DNA from: Lachnospiraceae bacterium
GTDB lineage: Bacteria > Bacillota > Clostridia > Lachnospirales > Lachnospiraceae
DNA length: 64,000 nucleotides
NCBI GenBank assembly: GCA_015057625.1
Contig: SVDZ01000003.1
Span: 62,001 to 126,000 of the forward strand
Direction: 5' to 3'
A program made the translations under genes and the position numbers. Within the stretch, counting starts at the first letter, position 1, and the number at the start of each line of letters is the position of its first letter. This document shows positions 1 through 8,539 of the stretch, piece after piece. Below the pieces are notes generated by a model, which searched no databases, had not been told where the DNA came from, and saw nothing but the letters and a program-made list of their open reading frames with translations.

Positions 1-692
1 AATCTCTCTCTCTGGACTCTTGTCATATATAAAATATCCATCTTAGGCATTACCTCTTCGAGAGTTTCAACCTCTTCAAATGGAATATTATTTTTCTTAA
101 GTACATCTTCCCTAATAAATTCAGGAATCTTAAGTTCCTCCGGTGAGACAAGAATAAATTTAACTCCCGGATATCTGACCAATGCTGTAATAAGTGAATG
201 AACAGTACGTCCAAACTTCAAATCTCCGCAAACGCCAATGGTAAGATTATCTAATTTTTTCTTATATGTATGAATGGTAAGTAAATCTGTGAGCGTCTGA
301 GTTGGGTGCTGATGTCCTCCATCTCCTGCATTGATAATCGGTACCGGTGATTTCATTGATGCAACAAGTGCTGCTCCTTCCTTTGGATGTCTCATAGCAA
401 TTATATCGCTGTAACATCCCACAACTGATACAGTATCCGATACGCTCTCTCCCTTACTTGCCGAACTTGATGTAGCCTCTGAAAATCCTAATACCTGCCC
501 GCCAAGTCTAATCATTGCTGACTCGAAACTAAGTCTTGTTCTTGTACTTGGCTCATAGAAACATGTAGCCAAAATCTTTTTATTAGCTACTTCACTGTAC
601 TTTTCAGGGTTTTCCCTAATATCTTCCGCAACCTTTATGAGATTGTAGGTTTCTTCTACCGATAAATCCAATGGATTAAGTAAGTGTCTCAT
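1..692 (-). CDS. pyrB: Aspartate carbamoyltransferase catalytic chain, 3' end cut by window edge
   Basis: Catalyses carbamoyl phosphate + L-aspartate to carbamoyl aspartate, the committed step of pyrimidine synthesis, in the cytoplasm. I translated 230 codons; the stop lies outside the window. The carbamoyl-phosphate loop STRTR is at residues 49-53, the SASKGES loop lysine is at 80, and HPTQ is at 129-132, all in the order known for catalytic chains. The visible fragment ends in the conserved [10 protein letters not shown] segment. The ATG at 690-692 follows AGGAG with 7 nt spacing. The family is about 305 residues, so roughly three quarters is present. A regulatory chain (pyrI) or the rest of a pyr operon would lie to the left and cannot be seen. 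Confidence 0.95.
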   Translation of the reverse strand, partial: MRHLLNPLDLSVEETYNLIKVAEDIRENPEKYSEVANKKILATCFYEPSTRTRLSFESAMIRLGGQVLGFSEATSSSASKGESVSDTVSVVGCYSDIIAMRHPKEGAALVASMKSPVPIINAGDGGHQHPTQTLTDLLTIHTYKKKLDNLTIGVCGDLKFGRTVHSLITALVRYPGVKFILVSPEELKIPEFIREDVLKKNNIPFEEVETLEEVMPKMDILYMTRVQRER

Positions 693-715
693 ATTGTTCT
701 CCTAGTAAAAATATT

Positions 716-743
716 TCACATTTTTGTATAAAAATAAATGTGA
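716..743. promoter_or_regulatory. Inverted repeat in the pyrB leader
   Basis: TCACATTT (716-723) and AAATGTGA (736-743) form a perfect 8-bp inverted repeat with a 12-nt AT-rich centre, 24 nt upstream of the pyrB start. It could be an operator or a weak hairpin. It does not look like a PyrR attenuator, because no terminator follows it. Function is inferred from position only. Confidence 0.3.
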
Positions 744-839
744 TAAACATAGTGCTTTATTTTGGGGTAAACACTAAAAGCATTTTATACGCCACGTTTT
801 ATTATACAATCAATACAGCCTAATCGCAATAATTTTGGG

Positions 840-1670
840 CTACTTCTTAACAGTAAAATAAATATTTTTAAAGTATTCTTCAATTCTTTTTGTCTGTCCA
901 CTAATATGCCACTTTGGATAAGCCTTCAACATTCGTTTTGATTTTATTGACAATCGTTGAACGAGCTCCTCATATTTCTTTCCAAAGTCTGCCATCTGCG
1001 TTTTTACATTGTCACTCATATCAGAAAATTCATCTTTAAATTCATCCTTGAATTCATCGCTTCTCTCAGCCGCTTCAAGTGCTGTTTTTCCAACTTTTTC
1101 TGTAAGGTTATCACTTATATCACGAAGAGTCTTTGCCACCTTTTGAATTTCTTTGAGATCCCTCTTTATTCCAATGACAGTCTTATATGTAACGATCAAA
1201 TCGCATATCATCGCTATAGAACATAAAACTAAGACCACCACTCCCACATAAAAAGGTACGTAATGAACCATCTTACTTATAAAGGCATGGAAATATTTCA
1301 CTGAAAACACCACCGTAATTCCCCACAAAATGCAAAACTTCAGGCAAATGTATCCATTCAGGTTAAATGGCTCCTCCGAGTAATCCCACCATCTCATATG
1401 AAACATTTTGTCCAGTGCCCATCCGCCAAATAATTCTATTACTGTGGCAATAACGATTCCTCCACCAAAGAGAAGCCATTTTTTGTCAAGTACCGGTGAA
1501 AGAATAATAAGAACACTCACCATACCAAACCCATATATCGGGCAAACCGGGCCGTTTAAAAAACCTCTGTTTATTAATTTTCCTTTTGTAACAGCCTGAT
1601 ATGCCACTTCAAGACACCATCCAAGAAATGCATATATAAAAAAATACGCTACTAAATAATAAAACCACAT
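840..1670 (-). CDS. CmpB-type putative ABC-transporter membrane protein
   Basis: A 276-residue integral membrane protein. The N-terminal half has about five hydrophobic segments. The motif NRGFLNGPVCPIYGFG (about residues 34-49), preceded by FLGWCLEV, is typical of the 'putative ABC-transporter type IV' (CmpB) family, whose biochemical role is not established. Residues of about 165-235 are charged and helix-forming, with a repeated DEFKDEF segment, and probably make a cytoplasmic coiled coil. The start is supported by AAAGGAG 5 nt before the ATG. No ATPase gene lies next to it, so a transport role cannot be argued from context. It is probably monocistronic. Confidence 0.75.
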   Translation of the reverse strand: MWFYYLVAYFFIYAFLGWCLEVAYQAVTKGKLINRGFLNGPVCPIYGFGMVSVLIILSPVLDKKWLLFGGGIVIATVIELFGGWALDKMFHMRWWDYSEEPFNLNGYICLKFCILWGITVVFSVKYFHAFISKMVHYVPFYVGVVVLVLCSIAMICDLIVTYKTVIGIKRDLKEIQKVAKTLRDISDNLTEKVGKTALEAAERSDEFKDEFKDEFSDMSDNVKTQMADFGKKYEELVQRLSIKSKRMLKAYPKWHISGQTKRIEEYFKNIYFTVKK

Positions 1671-1732
1671 ACAAACTCCTTTACCGGATACAATTACATT
1701 TGTCCGATTATTATATAATCATCTGTAAACTA

Positions 1733-1779
1733 TATATAAGAGCAGTAATTTTCTTATGCGAAAAAACTGCTCTTATATA
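1733..1779. terminator. Palindromic hairpin downstream of hppA
   Basis: A 14-bp stem (TATATAAGAGCAGT paired with ACTGCTCTTATATA) around a 19-nt loop sits between hppA and the CmpB-like gene. A T-rich run follows about 6 nt later on the plus strand, but none follows directly on the minus strand, so termination of hppA is plausible but not textbook. Confidence 0.4.
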
Positions 1780-1892
1780 TTCTATGTTTTTTTCATTTAT
1801 TTATTCTGCTTTTAAAATACGCCCACACTTTTACTTAGATGGGGCAGCCACTCCTTCACTTTGTTTAGAGGGGAGTGACATCTACTTCATTG

Positions 1893-3920
1893 TTATAATA
1901 ATCCTGAGCCGAACAATCCCGCAAATACCAGCGAAACTATAGTCATAAGCTTAATCAGGATGTTAATTGACGGTCCTGATGTATCTTTGAAAGGATCACC
2001 AACTGTATCACCGACAACTGCTGCCTTATGAGGTTCACTTCCCTTTCCGCCTTCAGCTCCACCTTCAATATATTTCTTTGCATTATCCCATGCGCCACCC
2101 GCATTTGCCATGAAAACAGCCATCATAACTCCGCTGACAAGGGAACCTGCAAGCATTCCTCCAAGAGCCTCTGCTCCAAGAACAAAGCCCATAACCAATG
2201 GCGATACTACTGCCATAATACCCGGAATAATCATCTCGTGTAGAGCTGCTGTTGTAGAAATCGAAACGCAAGTCTTATAATCAGGCTTCTCTTCCCCTTT
2301 AAGTATGCCCGGATTTTCTTTGAACTGTCTTCTTACTTCCTCTATCATCTTATTTGCTGCTTTTCCAACTGACGACATTGTCATTGCAGAAAACATAAAA
2401 GGTAACATGCCTCCCACAAAAAGTCCCGCCACAACCTTAGGATTGAGAATATTAATTCCATCACTTGCGATACCTGCCGTTTCAGCATATGAAACAAATA
2501 GCGACAGAGCTGTAAGCGCCGCAGAACCAATGGCAAAGCCTTTTCCGATAGCTGCAGTTGTATTTCCAACCGCATCAAGTTTATCGGTGACATCCCTTAC
2601 CGACTCGTCAAGTTCTGACATTTCTGCGATTCCTCCTGCATTGTCCGCAATCGGTCCGTATGCATCAACCGCAACTGTCATTCCAGTAGTTGATAGCATT
2701 CCCACAGCTGCAAGAGCTATTCCGTACATTCCGCAGAATTGATAAGCAACAAGGATTCCAATTGATATAACAATAATCGGCATACATGTTGACTTCATTC
2801 CTACTGACAAACCGCTGATTATATTTGTAGCGGCTCCTGTCTCAGAACTTTTTGCAATCTCCTTGACACTGGCGTGCTTTTCAGATGTATAAATTTCTGT
2901 AATTTTTCCTATTATAACTCCTACTGCAAGCCCTGCAACAATGGCAGTGAACGCATTATAATTACCGAAAAACAACTTGCTGAGTATAGCTGAAGCAATG
3001 ATAACAATTATCGAAGCTGTATACTCACCTATATTAAGTGCTACCTGAGGATCAGACCCTTCTTTACCTCTTACAAAGAATGTAGCAATGATAGATCCGA
3101 CTACTCCAACCGCAGCAAGCGCGAGTGGAAAAATTGCTCCACCAAAAGAAATATCACTTTTCACCGCTGTGGTAACAAGTCCTAGCGTAATAGCTGAAAC
3201 AAGAGCACCAACGTAACTCTCGAAAAGATCGGCACCCATACCGGCAACATCACCTACATTATCACCTACATTATCTGCAATTACCGCAGGATTTCTCGGA
3301 TCATCTTCCGGAATTCCTGCCTCAACCTTTCCTACAAGATCAGCACCCACATCTGCTGCCTTCGTGTAAATACCTCCGCCTACTCTGGCAAAAAGAGCAA
3401 TAGAAGATGCACCCAAGCTGAATCCTGTTAAGATGCTGGCAGTTTCTGAAGTAACTTCATTGCCATTTAAGAAAAAAATAAAGGCAAAAATACTTCCAAT
3501 TCCCAAAATTCCAAGTCCAACAACCGAAAGTCCCATAACTGTGCCTCCGGAAAAAGCTATTTTAAGAGCCTTGTTCATACCACCGTCTTTGGCAGCTTTT
3601 GCTGTTCTAACGTTTGCTTTCGTAGCTACTGTCATACCGAAATAGCCTGCCAAAGTTGAAAAAACTGCTCCAACCAAAAAGCAGATTGCCGTAAGCCAGT
3701 TAACTCCAAATCCAATCAAAACGAACAAAACACTTACAAAAAATACAAGAATTCTGTACTCTGCATATAAAAATGCCTTTGCTCCCTCTGCAATCGCTCC
3801 GGAAATTTCCCGCATCAGTTCATTTCCCTCCGGAGCCTTTGAAATAATAGAAGTTTTAACCAAGGCAAAAAGTAATGCAAGCACTCCTGCAATAGGGGCT
3901 AATAATAACATATGCTCCAT
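1893..3920 (-). CDS. hppA: K+-dependent membrane-bound ion-pumping pyrophosphatase
   Basis: Hydrolyses pyrophosphate and uses the energy to pump Na+ and/or H+ across the membrane. The protein is 675 residues from the chosen start, with about 16 hydrophobic segments as in the family. Catalytic motifs [11 protein letters not shown] (about 190-200) and DNVGDNVGD (about 216-224) are intact, as is the C-terminal [24 protein letters not shown] (about 452-461) carries alanine where K+-independent enzymes have lysine, which marks the K+-dependent class. Whether it pumps Na+ or H+ cannot be settled by eye. The ATG at 3918-3920 has GGAGG 8 nt upstream; the GTG three codons earlier overlaps that ribosome site and is rejected. 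The leader carries two palindromic repeats. Confidence 0.95.
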   Translation of the reverse strand: MEHMLLLAPIAGVLALLFALVKTSIISKAPEGNELMREISGAIAEGAKAFLYAEYRILVFFVSVLFVLIGFGVNWLTAICFLVGAVFSTLAGYFGMTVATKANVRTAKAAKDGGMNKALKIAFSGGTVMGLSVVGLGILGIGSIFAFIFFLNGNEVTSETASILTGFSLGASSIALFARVGGGIYTKAADVGADLVGKVEAGIPEDDPRNPAVIADNVGDNVGDVAGMGADLFESYVGALVSAITLGLVTTAVKSDISFGGAIFPLALAAVGVVGSIIATFFVRGKEGSDPQVALNIGEYTASIIVIIASAILSKLFFGNYNAFTAIVAGLAVGVIIGKITEIYTSEKHASVKEIAKSSETGAATNIISGLSVGMKSTCMPIIVISIGILVAYQFCGMYGIALAAVGMLSTTGMTVAVDAYGPIADNAGGIAEMSELDESVRDVTDKLDAVGNTTAAIGKGFAIGSAALTALSLFVSYAETAGIASDGINILNPKVVAGLFVGGMLPFMFSAMTMSSVGKAANKMIEEVRRQFKENPGILKGEEKPDYKTCVSISTTAALHEMIIPGIMAVVSPLVMGFVLGAEALGGMLAGSLVSGVMMAVFMANAGGAWDNAKKYIEGGAEGGKGSEPHKAAVVGDTVGDPFKDTSGPSINILIKLMTIVSLVFAGLFGSGLL

Positions 3921-3960
3921 ATCTGTCACCTCCGTTGCTATTTTATTTTCCGTTTCCCGC

Positions 3961-4022
3961 TAACTTATAGCGTAAAAATGAATACTCACTTCGTTCGTGC
4001 TCATTTTTCTTCCTATAAATTA
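3961..4022. repeat. 62-bp palindromic element, copy A
   Basis: Ends TAACTTATAG and CTATAAATTA are near-perfect inverted repeats. Inside, AAAAATGA and TCATTTTT form a second nested stem around a CAC-TTCGTTC-GTG core. It matches copy B (4078-4139) at 60 of 62 positions. It resembles REP- or MITE-like elements. It lies within the hppA 5' leader. Confidence 0.75.
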
Positions 4023-4077
4023 TATTATGAGTTGTGCTTCGCACTTTCATAATCTCGAAATACTTCGTATTTCTCGT
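4023..4077. repeat. Pair of small TTC-loop hairpins between the palindromic elements
   Basis: GTGC-TTC-GCAC (4034-4044) nests inside an ATTATGA/TTTCATAAT stem. GAAATAC-TTC-GTATTTC follows at 4057-4073. The TTC triloops (GAA on the other strand) recall the core of the flanking 62-bp repeats and the GCTCC-GAA-GGAGC hairpin near 52.45 kb. No function can be read from it. Confidence 0.55.
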
Positions 4078-4139
4078 TAACTTATAGTGTAAAAATGAAT
4101 ACTCACTTCGTTCGTGCTCATTTTTCTTCCTATAAGTTA
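4078..4139. repeat. 62-bp palindromic element, copy B
   Basis: Second copy of the element at 3961-4022, in direct orientation and 117 bp away. Its terminal repeats TAACTTATAG and CTATAAGTTA are perfect inverted repeats. It differs from copy A by two transitions, one of which restores terminal pairing. Confidence 0.75.
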
Positions 4140-4187
4140 TATTATAGCACTTTTTTCTGCTATTTGGTGTTTTTTGGCGTATAAAAA

Positions 4188-4217
4188 AATCCTACTTGAT
4201 ATTGCTCAAGTAGGATT
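4188..4217 (-). terminator. Rho-independent terminator of the small membrane protein gene
   Basis: An 11-bp stem (AATCCTACTTG with CAAGTAGGATT) around an 8-nt loop is followed on the minus strand by seven consecutive T. It lies 10 nt past the stop codon of the gene ending at 4228. Confidence 0.85.
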
Positions 4218-4227
4218 ACAATTCATT

Positions 4228-4641
4228 TTATAAAAATATCTTTCTAAAATCTTCATTTGTGAACTGAACACCGTCAACTACAAAAAACATCTTATTTTTT
4301 GGTAAATAAAGGCTTGTCTTTTCATATGCAATTACATGATTCTGTTCATTTCCTCCGATTGTATATCCGATTGGGAAATCATATGTTTTTGCATATGCAT
4401 AAAGCTTAATGCCATCCGGAGTTTTTTCTACCTTGTATACTGTAAGCATACAAAAATAGTAATACAAAAAAGCAATTACACCTAAAATAATTGCTAATGA
4501 CAAAAATAACATCACTCCCGCAGCAATGCTCCCTGAAGTAATCATAAGGAATAATCCGATAATTGCAACTGCAACTACTAACCCCTTAATTACTTTGTCC
4601 ACAATGGACAAAACTTCAAATAACTTTTGTTTCTCTACCAT
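4228..4641 (-). CDS. Small membrane protein of unknown function
   Basis: A 137-residue protein that I do not recognise. Two adjacent hydrophobic segments (about residues 19-37 and 41-66) make a hairpin in the membrane. They are followed by a soluble C-terminal half of about 70 residues with alternating polar and hydrophobic strands, ending in FTNEDFRKIFL. The layout resembles small YcxB-like proteins with a PH-like tail, but I cannot assign the family with confidence. AAGGAG lies 6 nt before the ATG. It has its own terminator and is divergent from the Lrp-like regulator, so it could be under that regulator's control. That is inference from position only. Confidence 0.65.
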   Translation of the reverse strand: MVEKQKLFEVLSIVDKVIKGLVVAVAIIGLFLMITSGSIAAGVMLFLSLAIILGVIAFLYYYFCMLTVYKVEKTPDGIKLYAYAKTYDFPIGYTIGGNEQNHVIAYEKTSLYLPKNKMFFVVDGVQFTNEDFRKIFL

Positions 4642-4772
4642 GTTCTTCTCCTTGATTATCCAATATATTTTTTCTTAATACCTCTACATTTTTCCTTCCA
4701 AAGTTTCCCCGCTCTATTTTAATACATAATGGCAAATAATTCAATTAGAATGTTTAAAAACTCTTTTTTGCT

Positions 4773-4801
4773 TTTACTATGTCATTATAATATGTTATAC
4801 T
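4773..4801 (+). promoter_or_regulatory. Candidate promoter of the Lrp/AsnC-type gene
   Basis: TTTTAC, 17 nt, then an extended -10 (TGT-TATACT) at 4793-4801. It lies about 57 nt before the ATG, in the divergent region between two genes. The -35 is weak; the extended -10 could compensate. Confidence 0.45.
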
Positions 4802-4857
4802 GTGTGTTGTATTGATTAATTTTTTAGGACTGAAATCTATGAAAGGAGTACCACATT

Positions 4858-5319
4858 ATGAAACACGAATTAGATCATATCGACGAGCAAATAATAAATC
4901 TATTGCATGACAATGCCCGTATTCCCCTTAAGGCTATAGCAAGTCAGGTATTTTTGTCGTCTCCTGCTGTTTCTGCCAGAATAGAAAGATTAGAAAAAGC
5001 AGGTATTATTCTTGGTTATAATGCCAGATTAAATCCGGCTGAACTTGGATACCACATAAAAGCATTTATCAATTTAGAAGTAAAACCGGGACAGAAATCA
5101 GACTTTTATCCTTACATAAAAAGTTGTGACAATGTTGTTGAATGTAACTGCGTAACCGGTGATTATTCCATGTTAATCGAAGTTATGTTCAAAAGCACAG
5201 ATGAGTTAGACCATTTTATCGGCGACCTCCAGAAATTTGGAAGCACCAAAACACAGATTGTCTTCTCAACATCTGTGGAAAACAGAGGAATACCTGTTCA
5301 GCGCCACGAAGAAGAATAA
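4858..5319 (+). CDS. Lrp/AsnC-family transcriptional regulator
   Basis: A 153-residue DNA-binding regulator of the leucine-responsive/asparagine family. Residues of about 5-60 form the AsnC-type helix-turn-helix (LDHIDEQIINLLHDNARI... SSPAVSARIERLEKAGII). Residues 65-150 form the RAM ligand-binding domain, recognisable from the NVVECNCVTGDYSMLIEV segment. Length is normal. The ribosome site AAAGGAG lies 9 nt before the ATG. A bidirectional terminator follows the stop. Members of this family usually regulate amino-acid metabolism or transport and act as octamers. The ligand and targets are not shown by the sequence; the divergent small membrane protein gene is one candidate target. Confidence 0.92.
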   Translation: MKHELDHIDEQIINLLHDNARIPLKAIASQVFLSSPAVSARIERLEKAGIILGYNARLNPAELGYHIKAFINLEVKPGQKSDFYPYIKSCDNVVECNCVTGDYSMLIEVMFKSTDELDHFIGDLQKFGSTKTQIVFSTSVENRGIPVQRHEEE

Positions 5320-5353
5320 TACATTCCTTTTGGAGCAGAACTACTTAAATAAA

Positions 5354-5402
5354 AAGAACTCACAAGCTTAAAGTGTTTATCACTTCAGTTTTGTGAGTTC
5401 TT
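5354..5402. terminator. Bidirectional terminator between convergent genes
   Basis: A 12-bp stem (AAGAACTCACAA with TTGTGAGTTCTT) encloses a smaller AAGTG/CACTT hairpin. T-rich stretches lie on both sides, so it can end both the Lrp-type gene and the leftward Wzz/BY-kinase operon. Confidence 0.85.
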
Positions 5403-5432
5403 CTTGTTTTATAACTAATTGAAAATGTATTA

Positions 5433-7109
5433 TCAGTCCACTTTTTCGTTACTGATAATAATCTTTTTGGCTGTAGTCCTCTCCTTTGCTTGGAATTCAC
5501 TGTCACTTACTTTTTCATATTCACTCTCACCATAGCCATAACCTTTGCCATAACCTTTGCCGTAGCCATAGCCATAACCATAGCCGTAGCCATAACCGCG
5601 ACCATATCCATAGCCATAGCCTCTGCCATAACCGTATCGGCGCCCATATCCGTTATTTACTCCAATCTGTCCAATACTATCATTAAGTACACTTCCAAGT
5701 ATAGTTTTCTTTGTATATGACAGTTCCTGAAGTGCGTCCAGTATGGTATTTACCTTAGCATAATCTTCTCTTACAAGATAAATAGCCGAGTCTGCATACT
5801 TCAAAAGCGCCGCTGCATCTGCAAGTCCGGCACATGGCGGTGCATCAATGATTACAAAATCCGCAACCTTTCTGCATTGTTCAATAATAAGTTCCATATT
5901 TTCTGAATTAATATTTTCTATCGGATTCGGAGTCGGCTTGTCAGCTGCTATCAACACTACTCGTGTATCGGCAATATTGATAAGAGCTTCTTTTAGACTT
6001 ACTCGCTTATTCAGAAAATCTTTCATATTGTAAGATATTCCCTTTGCTCCTGTAAGTCTTCTAAGTGAAGGATTTCTTAAATCACCGTCAATAAGCATTA
6101 CTCTTTTACCTGACTTAGATAATGTGAGTGCAAGATTAACCGAAAATGTACTTTTTCCTTCTCTCGGTAGTGTACTTGTAATAAGTACGACTTTCTGTCC
6201 TGTCTGCTCCAAATCTTTCTCAATTCTTGAAGAAATACTTCTGATTGCCTCTAGGTATCTGAAGCCAATCTTTTTATCCAAAATAATTTGATTTCCGCTA
6301 TCCTTATCCTGTTCACGAGCTCTGGCACTTCTGCTCACAGAGCAAATCACATTCTTTACAAATGAAGGTTTCTTTATTTTTTGTTTTTCGCCCTTTTCGT
6401 TTTCCTTTGGAACCATTGAACTTGGTAATGCCCCAAAGCACTTAAGAGCGAAATACTCTTCAATATCTTCGCGCGACTGAACCGTCTTTACGAAAAATCC
6501 AAATATAATAACCGGTATTAAAGCTATGGCAATTCCTATAGCTACAAATATAGCAACCGTTTTATAGAAAGAAAATGGATTCATCGGCTTTGTGGGAACA
6601 GTCGGTTCCTCTAAAACTGTCAGTTCTGTATCTCCCAAAACAAACTGTGCAACACTGGCATAATTCTTAACAACGGACATTATTATTTTATATGCGTCGT
6701 CAGGATTTGAACTCTGCACCTCCAATGTCAAAACATTGGTTTCAGGAATAACTGTAGACAATATAGTTCCATTTAAATAATATATTCCTAAGTCCTTCTT
6801 TATTACTTCATAAAACAAATCATTGTTGATGAGATAATCAAAAGATTCGCCCAATTCCTCTGCCAGTTCCTCGTCGTTGGTTCTCGACAAATCTTTGTCG
6901 CCGCTGTATATCGGGGCTGTAATCGAAATTGTTGCTTTTGAACTGTAAATCGGTACATATGTTGCTTTTGCTCTCTTATAACCTATTGCGCCAAAAATCA
7001 CCGACATCATCACAAAGAGCCACCAGAACTGAATAACTCCGGCAACTATTTTATCTACTGCATCCGCAATACTTATCTCTTCTGTATTTACCTGTGTATT
7101 ATTATCCAT
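5433..7109 (-). CDS. Fused chain-length determinant and bacterial tyrosine kinase with a Gly-Tyr tail
   Basis: A 558-residue co-polymerase/BY-kinase that controls polysaccharide chain length and export. The N-terminal Wzz domain has membrane segments at about 26-43 and 183-206. The cytoplasmic kinase has Walker A TLPREGKST (about 313-321), Walker A' VMLIDGDLR (337-345) and Walker B VIIDAPP (419-425). In Bacillota these two parts are often separate proteins; here they are fused. The tail (about 486-527) has 15 tyrosines in about 40 residues, alternating with glycine, then acidic residues. Such tyrosine clusters are the usual autophosphorylation site. The ATG at 7109 has GGAGG 7 nt upstream and overlaps the previous stop by 8 nt; the 25-codon extension upstream is rejected. 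Confidence 0.93.
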   Translation of the reverse strand: MDNNTQVNTEEISIADAVDKIVAGVIQFWWLFVMMSVIFGAIGYKRAKATYVPIYSSKATISITAPIYSGDKDLSRTNDEELAEELGESFDYLINNDLFYEVIKKDLGIYYLNGTILSTVIPETNVLTLEVQSSNPDDAYKIIMSVVKNYASVAQFVLGDTELTVLEEPTVPTKPMNPFSFYKTVAIFVAIGIAIALIPVIIFGFFVKTVQSREDIEEYFALKCFGALPSSMVPKENEKGEKQKIKKPSFVKNVICSVSRSARAREQDKDSGNQIILDKKIGFRYLEAIRSISSRIEKDLEQTGQKVVLITSTLPREGKSTFSVNLALTLSKSGKRVMLIDGDLRNPSLRRLTGAKGISYNMKDFLNKRVSLKEALINIADTRVVLIAADKPTPNPIENINSENMELIIEQCRKVADFVIIDAPPCAGLADAAALLKYADSAIYLVREDYAKVNTILDALQELSYTKKTILGSVLNDSIGQIGVNNGYGRRYGYGRGYGYGYGRGYGYGYGYGYGYGKGYGKGYGYGESEYEKVSDSEFQAKERTTAKKIIISNEKVD

Positions 7110-8514
7110 TCTGCACCTCCACTCTGCGATTGTAATTTCCATACCTGCTATTACTGTTTGGTAAAGGTACATTTCTGAAATCATTCAGGATGCAGCCTAA
7201 GAATTTAGAATTTGAATCCTCAAGAACTGTAACACTGTTTCTGATATCATATTTAAAACTGAAATCATGTCTTACAACAAGCAATGAAAAATCAACCATA
7301 TCTGCCATTGCCTCAGCATCTGACAACATAGCCATAGGTGGAGTATCAACAATTACATAATCCGCCATCTGAGACAATGTATCTATTAAATCCCTCATAG
7401 CCTCAGATTTGACATATTCATAAGAACTTGAATGACCTTTATTGGCCATAACTATTCTAAGTCCGCTGTCTTTATCCACATACATCACTTCCTCAAGTGT
7501 TTTCTTACCCTGAAGCAATTCTATGTAATCGACAACACTTTCCGGCTTAATGTCAAGCAATTTATGAAGTGCCGGTTTTCTCAAATCACCATCTAATACA
7601 ATAACGGATTTTCCCTCTTTGACTAGGGACAGTGCAATATTTACCACAACGGTACTCTTGCCCTCATTCTCACAGGCACTTGATACCATAAACACATTTT
7701 TGTTTGCTTTACGCTCATGTTCATATTCCATCTTTACACGAACATTATTTATGGCTTCTATAAAATTAAAACTGATAATAGGGCTGGTTATCAGAATACT
7801 CTTTACATTTTTCTTTATTTTAGATTTAAATGTCTTGTTCTTATTTTCATGCCCAATAGTTCCATAATGAATTGCCCCAAGCTGATTTTCGAACATATAA
7901 TCTGTTTTTACCGTATCTCTCAAAATACTTAACAGTGCAATAAGCGCACTCATAAGCAATATTCCAATTACTCCGGCAAACAAAGCTTTGTATCTTGCTA
8001 CAGTAGCATTGTCAGGATACTCTGCAATTTTAGGTGCTCTGAGCTCCTCAAATATTGCATCCTCATTGAGATACTGGGACAAATCCCTGTAGTTTTCCAT
8101 TATGTATCGGATAATAAGAAATGACTCCATAGGACTAGGAGACGTAACACTCATGGTCATAATATTCGTATTGTTCTTATTTTCAATTACAACATTTGCA
8201 TCCCATGGAATATCTCCGAGAGACTGAGTGACTCTCTTAATCATAATATCCTGATTAACCAGACCGCTGAAGGCAGTTATGGCATTTCTTGCAATAGCCT
8301 TGTCAGATCTTTTGTAGCCTGTACTCTCCTTTGGTGTCACTACATACACTGCAGAGGAAGTATACTCCGGTTCAAAAGAGCCACGAATCACTGTGTATGT
8401 TCCCATTAAACCAATTAAACCGGCAAGTATAATAACCCACCAGTTTTTCAACAAATCTCGCAGGATACTATATATATTTATATTGTTTATATTAAAAATA
8501 CTGTTATCATTCAT
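7102..8514 (-). CDS. Second Wzz/BY-kinase fusion protein
   Basis: A 470-residue paralogue of the next gene in the operon. Membrane segments at about 26-44 and 178-197 flank an extracytoplasmic Wzz domain. The kinase domain has Walker A ENEGKST (about 282-288), Walker A' VIVLDGDLRKP (304-314) and Walker B VIVDTPP (387-393). Unlike its neighbour it ends soon after the kinase core, with only two tyrosines in the last 15 residues (RYGNYNRR). It may therefore be a poor autokinase or a partner subunit. The start follows AGGGGA with 8 nt spacing. Its stop overlaps the next start by 8 nt, implying translational coupling. Confidence 0.92.
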   Translation of the reverse strand: MNDNSIFNINNINIYSILRDLLKNWWVIILAGLIGLMGTYTVIRGSFEPEYTSSAVYVVTPKESTGYKRSDKAIARNAITAFSGLVNQDIMIKRVTQSLGDIPWDANVVIENKNNTNIMTMSVTSPSPMESFLIIRYIMENYRDLSQYLNEDAIFEELRAPKIAEYPDNATVARYKALFAGVIGILLMSALIALLSILRDTVKTDYMFENQLGAIHYGTIGHENKNKTFKSKIKKNVKSILITSPIISFNFIEAINNVRVKMEYEHERKANKNVFMVSSACENEGKSTVVVNIALSLVKEGKSVIVLDGDLRKPALHKLLDIKPESVVDYIELLQGKKTLEEVMYVDKDSGLRIVMANKGHSSSYEYVKSEAMRDLIDTLSQMADYVIVDTPPMAMLSDAEAMADMVDFSLLVVRHDFSFKYDIRNSVTVLEDSNSKFLGCILNDFRNVPLPNSNSRYGNYNRRVEVQNG

Positions 8515-8539
8515 GTCTTTTCCCCTTTAAAGCCTGCTA

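Noticed and set aside
5486..5720. Rightward His/Ser-rich and Ala/Ile-rich reading frames
   Set aside because: They are antisense readings of the Gly-Tyr hexanucleotide repeat in the BY-kinase tail.
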